This document shows, one piece after another, positions 15,849-21,691 of a stretch of DNA of 32,259 bases. Under the pieces are notes generated by a model, which searched no databases, was not told where the DNA came from, and saw only the letters and a program-made list of their open reading frames with translations. Origin of the DNA: Bacteroidota bacterium (lineage in GTDB: Bacteria; Bacteroidota; Bacteroidia; Chitinophagales; Chitinophagaceae); assembly GCA_013285595.1 (NCBI GenBank), contig JABDHF010000027.1, positions 1 through 32,259 on the forward strand, in the 5' to 3' direction. Position 1 is the first letter of the stretch; every line of letters starts with the position of its first letter. The translations under genes were made by a program, and so were the position numbers.

Positions 15849-18353
15849 CTACATCTTCTTAACCGCCGGTATCGCCCCGCTACCCTTTCTGTTCAGAAGG
15901 TCACCGAGGCTGATGAAGAACCCGAAAACCATAATAACAACCCCTATCCACAATACATTGATGTATGGGAACACCAGCGCTTTCAGCACTATAAAGTCAT
16001 CCTTAGGGTCGGTCTGCTTCACCATAATTTCAGCAGTTACGGAATCTTTAGATTTCACATTCAGGTTGGCAAACCGCACCTTCACACCCATCTGCTGCAG
16101 GGTGTCTTCCATAAAGTTGATGTACTGCTTGTCGTGCAGTATGTAGAGCGGGTTTAAGTCCTGCACTGGCCCGTTTACATCATATACTTTCAGGTTAGCC
16201 TTTACAGCCAGGTCATTTTCAGCCGGCACATAGCGCTTATCACTTATATCCTTACTAAAGCCGTTAAAGATCATAAAACCATTGTTCAGGTATATAGTAT
16301 CTCCCGGCTTGCTTACCAGGTGGCTTTTATAAGTGCTCGTGTCCGACTTTGTTTTGTCCGTAGCGCCATTGATGTAGGTAAACACATCATGGTCCCAGTA
16401 GTGCTTGGTCGATGGATTAGCACTAAGCCCTTCCTGCCCTTTCGGATTAATAAAGGCATCAGGGTATAGCATGAATTGCTCCTGCAGCTTATGTGTAGCA
16501 GAATCCCTCTTCTCAAAATTCACTTTGTAATATATGCGCCTGTCTTTTCCGGCTACATCGCTGTCGCCCACATAGGTAGCCAGGTATTCGCCCATAGCCA
16601 CGGGCATACCCAGGAACAGTATTTCGTTCTCCCTGCTTTCCTTAGCATTTTCCTGTGCCGTACTTTTGCCGAAGTTAAAGGGCTCCCCTGTAGTACTAAA
16701 GGAGATCACATGCTTGTTGTAAGATGAAAGCAATATGCCTAGCAGCACGGTTGCAAACCCTATGTGCGCCACAGACGGCCCCAGCTTTTTAAACCGTACT
16801 TTCTGAATGACTATTCCATAATAGATATTAGCAACAATACCATAGCAGGCAGCAAAGAGCATGATATCATACTGCACAGTAGTTATATGCTGTCCCCAGC
16901 CTATGAATGCAGCCATCACACCAGCTATTATTGCAGTAATACCCAGCCGCTTGCCCAGTGTCTTTGCCTCCGTATGCTTGAACTTCATATACAGCACAGT
17001 AGCCGATAACATCCCTACCACCACGGCTACCCACACCTGTATATTGTTGTAGTGTGCCATTATATCAGTGGGCGGGGCAAAGTCTTTACCCGATATCCAC
17101 TTAGCCAGTGGCGACCATACCGGGATGGAAGTAGTCACCGCTATCTGTATAGACGACAGGAACAATATCACTGACCCGATGAACATCCAGAATTCACGTG
17201 AGAACGTTTCTTCCTCCGTCTTTATACGTGGTATGCCTCGCCACCTGCGCACAAGCATAGCTATAGAGAGCAATAGCAAAATGCATATAACTACTATCAG
17301 ATGATAGGTAAGCGCCTTGCCATCACCCGTAAACGCATGTACCGATGTCTTGCCCAGTATGCCTGTGCGGGTAAGGAATGTAGAGTACCATACCAGCAGG
17401 TGGCTGAGCACCAGCAATATTATGGTCATAGTTAGCGCCCTGCCTGTGCTCCTGTATATTAGCAGCGTGTGCAGCCCGGCTATCAATACCAGCCATGGCA
17501 CCAGCGACGCATTCTCCACAGGGTCCCATGCCCAGTAGCCACCAAAGTTGAGCGACTCATAAGCCCATGCTCCACCCATCATTATACCCGTACCCAGCAC
17601 AGCGCCATTAAATAACGACCAGGCAATAGTAGGCTTTACAAAAGTGGTGTATTCGCCCTTCCACAGCGCAGCAATACAGTATGCAAAGGGTATCAATGTA
17701 GTGGCAAAACCCAGGAACAGCACTGGTGGATGTATCACCATCCAGTAGTTTTGAAGCAAAACGTTCAACCCGCTACCGTCTTTTACAAAGTCCATGTAAT
17801 TAGGCATGGCGAATATTGGCGCGCCCTGCATACTATTGCGCAGCAATATAAATGGCGTACTACCCACCTTTATATCAGGTCCCAGGTAAAAGCCCAGTAT
17901 CATAGTACCCAGGAAAACCTGCACCATGGCGATGATGGCCATAGTCCGCGTCTCCAGGCCCTTTGCCGTATTCATCACTATAAGGCCCAGCACACAATGC
18001 CAGAAGGTCCACAGCATAAAGCTCCCTTCCTGCCCTTCCCAGAAACACGATAAAAGATACTTAGGTGGCAATGACAGAGACGAGTGTTCCCACGCATAGT
18101 GGTATTCAAAGAGATGATGCTCTATAATATAAAAAAGTGCAATAAATATACTTACGACGGACGCAGTATGAAGTATAAAACCACCTCGCCCCAGCAACCA
18201 CCACGAGCGGCTTTTGAAAGGATCAGTTTGCTCAGTACGTGCAGCACAGTAATAACTAAAAGCGCTAAAAAGCGACGCAACAAACGACGTAATTATAAAA
18301 AAATGGCCCAGTTGCCCGGGCACTAAATGCTCTCCTATGAACTGTGTATTCAT
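15849..18353 (-). CDS. ccmF: Cytochrome c biogenesis protein CcmF/CcsA-type haem lyase subunit
   Basis: I chose ATG 18353, giving 834 residues; a TTG at 18368 would add only five residues and lies in a short-repeat array. The protein is multi-TM. The haem-handling WWD-type motif is GGYWAWDPVENASLVPWLVL. HPPVLFLGF in the preceding TM segment and TRTGILGKTSVHAFTGDG downstream supply the His residues expected to ligate haem. A large periplasmic domain (roughly residues 570-790) precedes the final TM segment, where WIGVVIMVFGFFISL is typical. Members pass haem from CcmE to apocytochrome c on the periplasmic side. It lies 93 nt downstream of ccmE on the same strand. Confidence 0.92.
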   Translation of the reverse strand: MNTQFIGEHLVPGQLGHFFIITSFVASLFSAFSYYCAARTEQTDPFKSRSWWLLGRGGFILHTASVVSIFIALFYIIEHHLFEYHYAWEHSSLSLPPKYLLSCFWEGQEGSFMLWTFWHCVLGLIVMNTAKGLETRTMAIIAMVQVFLGTMILGFYLGPDIKVGSTPFILLRNSMQGAPIFAMPNYMDFVKDGSGLNVLLQNYWMVIHPPVLFLGFATTLIPFAYCIAALWKGEYTTFVKPTIAWSLFNGAVLGTGIMMGGAWAYESLNFGGYWAWDPVENASLVPWLVLIAGLHTLLIYRSTGRALTMTIILLVLSHLLVWYSTFLTRTGILGKTSVHAFTGDGKALTYHLIVVICILLLLSIAMLVRRWRGIPRIKTEEETFSREFWMFIGSVILFLSSIQIAVTTSIPVWSPLAKWISGKDFAPPTDIMAHYNNIQVWVAVVVGMLSATVLYMKFKHTEAKTLGKRLGITAIIAGVMAAFIGWGQHITTVQYDIMLFAACYGIVANIYYGIVIQKVRFKKLGPSVAHIGFATVLLGILLSSYNKHVISFSTTGEPFNFGKSTAQENAKESRENEILFLGMPVAMGEYLATYVGDSDVAGKDRRIYYKVNFEKRDSATHKLQEQFMLYPDAFINPKGQEGLSANPSTKHYWDHDVFTYINGATDKTKSDTSTYKSHLVSKPGDTIYLNNGFMIFNGFSKDISDKRYVPAENDLAVKANLKVYDVNGPVQDLNPLYILHDKQYINFMEDTLQQMGVKVRFANLNVKSKDSVTAEIMVKQTDPKDDFIVLKALVFPYINVLWIGVVIMVFGFFISLGDLLNRKGSGAIPAVKKM

Positions 18354-18359
18354 TAAGTT

Positions 18360-18438
18360 AAAAGTCAAAAGTCAAAACCAAAAGCAGGTGCGGAAGAATA
18401 AGCCAGCCCAAAATTCCTAATTACAAATTCCCAATTCT
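18360..18438. repeat. Period-7 short repeats between ccmE and ccmF
   Basis: AAAAGTC occurs twice in tandem at 18360-18373. At 18411-18438 four consecutive heptamers read AAATTCC, TAATTAC, AAATTCC and CAATTCT. The first array begins 7 bp from the ccmF ATG. No ORF or hairpin explains them. Confidence 0.6.
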
Positions 18439-18446
18439 ATAAAAAC

Positions 18447-18842
18447 CTAACTGCTGCTGCCCACAGCCACCATATCCTTCTTGTATTTCGACGGGCACTT
18501 CATCTGTATCCGGGAGCAATGAAAAGTACTGCCATCCTGGAAACCCATCATCACTATCTGCTCAGATTTTTCTATATCACGGGGCTTTTCACCATTAAAT
18601 ATTACCTTATTCAGATTGCCTGCCTTGTCTTTCGCGTAAAAAATAAAGTGGTTGGGGTCTTTTTTAGGGTCGTATTCCATCTCTTTATCTTTTTGCAACA
18701 TCCCTATCACATAATAGGTTTTGCCCGGCTGCTTTGATGCTGATGAAAACGTCTCGTAAGTACTGAAATCTGCAAACACACTAATGATAACAGAAAGGCT
18801 AATGACAACTAATAAAAGCAGTACTATGTGCGTCTTTTTCAT
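18447..18842 (-). CDS. ccmE: Cytochrome c maturation protein CcmE, CxxxY variant
   Basis: This 131-residue protein has an N-terminal TM anchor (residues 5-23) and an OB-fold periplasmic domain. The domain includes KTYYVIGMLQKDKE, HFIFYAKDKAGN, NGEKPRDIEKSEQIVMMGF and FHCSRIQMKCPSKYKKD. Standard CcmE binds haem covalently through a His near the end of the domain. The equivalent place here reads C116-P-S-K-Y120, a CxxxY motif, with no His nearby except H108. CxxxY CcmE proteins are known from Desulfovibrio and archaea, where the Cys binds haem. The role as haem chaperone for CcmF is supported by adjacency. Another Cys, C109, lies close by. Confidence 0.85.
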   Translation of the reverse strand: MKKTHIVLLLLVVISLSVIISVFADFSTYETFSSASKQPGKTYYVIGMLQKDKEMEYDPKKDPNHFIFYAKDKAGNLNKVIFNGEKPRDIEKSEQIVMMGFQDGSTFHCSRIQMKCPSKYKKDMVAVGSSS

Positions 18843-18894
18843 AAAGATTTGTAAGTCAAATTACAAATGAGATACCCGATGTTTCGTAATACTG

Positions 18895-18902
18895 CAAAGT
18901 TA
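18895..18902 (-). promoter_or_regulatory. Candidate -7 element of the ccmE-ccmF unit
   Basis: TAACTTTG on the minus strand lies 52 nt before the ccmE ATG. The TTG partner is not clear. Confidence 0.35.
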
Positions 18903-18986
18903 AGATAAATTGGACGGTTTGCAGTTATTTTTGAAGACAAGAGGATGGAAAGGGAAATATACCCGAAGATTCCGGAACAAGTCTAA

Positions 18987-19151
18987 TTATACTTCCTCAA
19001 GTTCCTTTCCCATAGCCATATTCTTAATTTCCTCCCAACTGTACGATTTACCTATTCCTGCCAAATAGGCTTCACGTTCGGCCTTTATTAATTCTCTTTT
19101 GGCGTCCTCAATCTTTTCCCCATCTTCGTCAAACTGCTCTGTAGCATTCAT
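18987..19151 (-). CDS. Short antitoxin-like protein (54 aa), no toxin partner visible
   Basis: An ATG at 19151 opens a 54-residue ORF, MNATEQFDEDGEKIEDAKRE and onward, ending at TAA 18987-18989. It is Glu/Lys-rich and helical. The part LAGIGKSYSWEEIKNMA resembles the C-terminal part of antitoxins paired with RelE/ParE-type toxins in Bacteroidota, where a Gly-x-x-x-[ST]-[YW]-x-[WE]-E motif is frequent. No toxin ORF lies on either side (ccmE and rpsP flank it), so it may be an orphan or a remnant. A TAAGTTTG promoter match sits 14 nt before the start, which supports expression. Confidence 0.6.
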   Translation of the reverse strand: MNATEQFDEDGEKIEDAKRELIKAEREAYLAGIGKSYSWEEIKNMAMGKELEEV

Positions 19152-19165
19152 ATCTTTGATTTAGT

Positions 19166-19173
19166 CAAACTTA
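19166..19173 (-). promoter_or_regulatory. Candidate -7 element of the 54-aa gene
   Basis: TAAGTTTG on the minus strand matches TAnnTTTG and lies 14 nt upstream of the ATG. The TTG partner is not evident. Confidence 0.35.
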
Positions 19174-19223
19174 CATAAACGGGCTATATTTTATTCCGAA
19201 TTAATGAAAAACACCAATTTTCT

Positions 19224-19253
19224 TTGAATTTCCGAAGAACACCACTATATTTG
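19224..19253 (+). promoter_or_regulatory. rpsP promoter
   Basis: TTG (19224-19226), a 19-nt spacer and TATATTTG (19246-19253) give a full match to the Bacteroidota sigma-ABfr consensus. The leader to the ATG is about 45-50 nt and very A/T-rich (a run of nine A then five T), as common before ribosomal protein genes here. Confidence 0.7.
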
Positions 19254-19305
19254 CAGTCCGAAAAAAAAATTTTTATTGTTTAACGCAAAATAATTTCTAT
19301 TATTT

Positions 19306-19833
19306 ATGTCAGTTAAGATTCGTCTTCAGAGACATGGGTCGAAAAAGCGCCCATTCTACTTCATCGTCGTGGCAAACACAACCGCTCCCCGCGATGGTAA
19401 ATTCATTGAGAAATTAGGAACCTACAACCCACTGACTGTGCCGGCAACTGTCCGCATCAGCCGTGAGCGTTCACTCCATTGGCTCGACAAAGGCGCACAG
19501 CCTACTAACACCTGCCGCAGGATATTATCCTTCAAGGGCGTGTTATTCCTGAAGCACCTGATGCGTGGTGTAACCCTCGGCCTGTTCGATGAAACAACAG
19601 CCATGGAGAAATTCGAAAAATGGAATGGTGAGCACGAAGAACTCGTAGCACGCCGTGAGGAAACGCACCGTAAGCACAAAAGCGACAAACGCCACGAAAC
19701 AATGAAAGAGTCAGTGCGTAAAATAGAAGAAAAGAACCAGGTACGTGCTGCTCAAATAGCAGAAGCACAAGCTGAAGTAGATGCAGAAGGCGCTGAAACA
19801 ACAGAAAGCACTGAAGCTCCACAGGAAGCATAA
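19306..19833 (+). CDS. rpsP: 30S ribosomal protein S16
   Basis: The first 80 or so residues are classic S16: [34 protein letters not shown], and a domain end with TPTN-like [13 protein letters not shown]. The full protein is 175 residues because of a charged helical tail rich in Glu, Lys and Ala (about residues 100-175). Such tails are common in Bacteroidota S16. S16 helps fold the 5' domain of 16S rRNA. The gene is monocistronic: strong promoter upstream, strong terminator downstream. The usual rimM-trmD partners do not follow. Confidence 0.97.
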   Translation: MSVKIRLQRHGSKKRPFYFIVVANTTAPRDGKFIEKLGTYNPLTVPATVRISRERSLHWLDKGAQPTNTCRRILSFKGVLFLKHLMRGVTLGLFDETTAMEKFEKWNGEHEELVARREETHRKHKSDKRHETMKESVRKIEEKNQVRAAQIAEAQAEVDAEGAETTESTEAPQEA

Positions 19834-19856
19834 TTAATTAAAGATGCCATTATACG

Positions 19857-19886
19857 AACCGCCTCATACCTGAGGCGGTTTTTTTT
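19857..19886 (+). terminator. Intrinsic terminator of rpsP
   Basis: AACCGCCTCA, a TACC loop and TGAGGCGGTT form a perfect 10-bp stem followed by an uninterrupted run of T to 19886. It lies 23 nt after the rpsP stop. Confidence 0.92.
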
Positions 19887-19910
19887 ATGCAATCCCGCCA
19901 CCACAGATAC

Positions 19911-19943
19911 AAACCACGTAGGGGCAATCCCTTGCGGTTGCCC
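19911..19943. repeat. Small palindromic intergenic repeat of the GTAGGGGC...GCCC type
   Basis: GGGCAA (19922-19927) pairs with TTGCCC (19938-19943), extended by a wobble pair and one C-G pair around a six-base loop. The surrounding CGTAGGGGC...GCCC pattern resembles a dispersed palindromic repeat I remember from many bacterial genomes. It shares AAACCACGT (19911-19919) with the adjacent 49-bp repeat. Confidence 0.45.
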
Positions 19944-19966
19944 TGCTCCATTCGGGTAAGACGATA

Positions 19967-20015
19967 AGAAACCACGTCAGCACACCTTTTTCAGGTGTCA
20001 GACGTGGTTTCGTTA
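19967..20015. repeat. 49-bp hairpin repeat, copy 1
   Basis: This segment is identical over 49 bases to 27845-27893. AAACCACGTC and GACGTGGTTT form the outer stem, ACACCT and AGGTGT the inner stem, with a small internal loop and a TTTTC apex. Both copies lie shortly downstream of plus-strand genes. It may be a REP-like element or a terminator-like structure, but no poly-T tract follows. Confidence 0.8.
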
Positions 20016-20052
20016 AGTATCTGATAGACTAGGATACACCTAACTCTACCAC

Positions 20053-20085
20053 AGATTTGACAACTTTCAAAAAGTTGTCAAATCT
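20053..20085. repeat. Perfect 15-bp inverted repeat
   Basis: AGATTTGACAACTTT, loop CAA and its exact reverse complement. The stem is AT-rich with no long T tract on either side. It lies between the rpsP and pdhC 3' ends. It could be a dispersed palindromic repeat or a secondary terminator. Confidence 0.65.
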
Positions 20086-20093
20086 CAATAAAC

Positions 20094-20126
20094 AAAAAAG
20101 GATGCCAAGCGGCATCCTAAAAAAAA
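20094..20126 (-). terminator. Intrinsic terminator of pdhC (possibly bidirectional)
   Basis: AGGATGCC, loop AAGC and GGCATCCT make an 8-bp stem. On the minus strand the downstream side is a T run (forward A run 20094-20098). The other flank is eight A, extending pairing potential and allowing action in both directions. It lies 26 nt after the pdhC stop. Confidence 0.85.
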
Positions 20127-20134
20127 TAAGTGTC

Positions 20135-20158
20135 ATTAAACAATTAAGCAATTAAACA
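20135..20158. repeat. Period-8 tandem repeat overlapping the pdhC stop codon
   Basis: Three consecutive octamers ATTAAACA, ATTAAGCA and ATTAAACA occupy 20135-20158. The pdhC stop codon (TTA on the forward strand, 20152-20154) lies inside the third unit. Confidence 0.65.
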
Positions 20159-21483
20159 AGCATCGTCACCGGGTTCTCCAAATGCGATTTCAACGTCTGC
20201 AGGAACTTAGACCCCACAGCGCCATCTACCGAACGGTGATCGCAGCTTAGCGTTATCTTCATCAGCTGGCGTATCACTATCTGTCCATTCTCAGCAACCG
20301 GTGTTGGCGCTATTCGGCCCACAGCCAGTATGCAACTATCCGGAGGATTAATGATAGCAGTAAACTCATCGATATCCATCATCCCCAAGTTAGATATGGT
20401 AAACGTATTACCGGTAAACTCCTGCGGCTGTATCTTCTTGGTACGCGCCTTATCTATCAATACACCTGCTTCCTGTGCTATCTGAGAAAGCGATTTCTGG
20501 TCGGCAAACTTTATCACCGGCACTATCAGCCCTTCTTCTACAGCCACAGCAGTACCTATATGTATATGATGGTTCTGACGAATAAAATCTCCCATCCACG
20601 AGCTGTTCACTGCCGGGTGCCTGCGCAGCGCCATAGCGCACGCTTTGATCACCAGGTCGTTGAACGACACTTTTACAGGAGAAACCTCATTGATAGCCTT
20701 CCGCGCTTCTATAGCCTTGTCCATAGTAATGGTCATGGTCAGGTAGAAGTGTGGAGCACTAAACTTGCTTTCACTAAGTTTTTGTGCTATTATCTTGCGC
20801 ATCTGAGAAAGCGGCACATCAGTATGCCCCTCCTGCCCTGCCGGCTGAAATTGTATCATTGGTGCAGCAGCTTTCTGCGGTTGTGCAGGTGCGGCAGCAG
20901 CCGGGGTATAGCTATCTACATCACGCTTTATAATACGGCCATTATCGCCGCTACCTTTTATGGCCTGTATATCCACACCTTTTTCATCAGCAATTTTCTT
21001 AGCCAGCGGAGATGCTTTTATACGATCGTCAGTACCTGCCGGCGCAGCTGCTTGTTGTGGCTGAGCTGCCGGAGCCGCAGCTGGTTGGGGCTGTGGAGCA
21101 GGTGCAGCCTGTGGCTGTGTAGCCGCCGGTTGTGGTGCAGGTGCAGGTGCAGCAGCAGGCTGGGCCGGTGCAGCTGGTTGTGCAGGAGCTGCGGCAGCAG
21201 GAGCGTTTCCACCTTCTGCATCAAGTATCGGCTTGTAGTCTTCACCCGGTTTTCCTACTATGGCCATAATGCCGTTCACAGGCACGCCCTTACCTTTTTC
21301 CACACCTATGTATAGCAGCGTACCATCTACATAAGGCATCACTTCCATGGTAGCCTTATCGGTCTCTACTTCTGCTATCACATCATCCGATTTTACGGTG
21401 TCACCTACTTTCTTGTGCCATTCAGCTATCACCCCTTCCTTCATCGTATCACTCAGCAAAGGCATGCGTATTGCTTCAGCCAT
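20152..21483 (-). CDS. pdhC: Dihydrolipoamide acetyltransferase (E2), probably of pyruvate dehydrogenase
   Basis: This 443-residue protein has one N-terminal lipoyl domain (residues 1-80, lipoyl-lysine K43 in VETDKATME). An Ala/Pro/Gln linker spans 94-150. The peripheral subunit-binding domain, from IKASPLAKKIADEKG to GRIIKRDVDS, is at about 155-190. A second Ala/Pro linker precedes the catalytic CoA-acyltransferase domain, which ends with SCDHRSVDGA (H416, D420). This is the architecture of a 2-oxoacid dehydrogenase complex E2. The LSDTMKEG start and the DHRSVDGA motif favour the pyruvate enzyme over the 2-oxoglutarate one. E1 and E3 genes are not in the window. The gene stands alone with its own promoter and terminator. 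Confidence 0.93.
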   Translation of the reverse strand: MAEAIRMPLLSDTMKEGVIAEWHKKVGDTVKSDDVIAEVETDKATMEVMPYVDGTLLYIGVEKGKGVPVNGIMAIVGKPGEDYKPILDAEGGNAPAAAAPAQPAAPAQPAAAPAPAPQPAATQPQAAPAPQPQPAAAPAAQPQQAAAPAGTDDRIKASPLAKKIADEKGVDIQAIKGSGDNGRIIKRDVDSYTPAAAAPAQPQKAAAPMIQFQPAGQEGHTDVPLSQMRKIIAQKLSESKFSAPHFYLTMTITMDKAIEARKAINEVSPVKVSFNDLVIKACAMALRRHPAVNSSWMGDFIRQNHHIHIGTAVAVEEGLIVPVIKFADQKSLSQIAQEAGVLIDKARTKKIQPQEFTGNTFTISNLGMMDIDEFTAIINPPDSCILAVGRIAPTPVAENGQIVIRQLMKITLSCDHRSVDGAVGSKFLQTLKSHLENPVTMLV

Positions 21484-21506
21484 ATATTGTTCTATATTTT
21501 AGATGT

Positions 21507-21537
21507 CAAAAGTAATGTTAATAGGGTGAAAAGGCAA
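21507..21537 (-). promoter_or_regulatory. pdhC promoter
   Basis: On the minus strand TTG (21537-21535), a 20-nt spacer and TACTTTTG (21514-21507) match the full consensus. The leader is about 20 nt. Confidence 0.65.
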
Positions 21538-21691
21538 AAGGTTAATTGATTAATAAGTTAAAAGGTTAGAAAGTTAATAAAGCAAAGGTTGATTAGTTGA
21601 CAATTTTTAGAATGAGACGTCTCTTCAAAAGGCAATAAGCTACTATTCTTGTAACCTTTTGACCCCTTTAACCAATTAACTTTTTAACTTA
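21537..21691. repeat. Two inverted arrays of period-8 GTTA/TTAAC repeats between dnaX and pdhC
   Basis: Left array 21537-21584: AAAGGTTA, ATTGATTA, ATAAGTTA, AAAGGTTA, GAAAGTTA, ATAAAGCA. Right array 21652-21691: TAACCTTT, TGACCCCT, TTAACCAA, TTAACTTT, TTAACTTA, roughly the reverse complement of the left. The right array includes the dnaX stop codon (21689-21691). The left array touches the pdhC promoter TTG. The perfect palindrome GAGACGTCTC (21614-21623) lies between. The arrays could pair as a long imperfect AT-rich stem. Confidence 0.7.

Noticed and set aside
19967-20015. CRISPR repeat interpretation of the 49-bp element
   Set aside because: Only two copies, 7.9 kb apart, without spacers or cas genes; the structure is a long hairpin instead.
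20560-21315. 251-codon ORF antisense to pdhC
   Set aside because: It is a shadow of the Ala/Pro-rich linker codons; the product is Cys/Arg/Leu-rich repeats without meaning and the E2 reading is certain.
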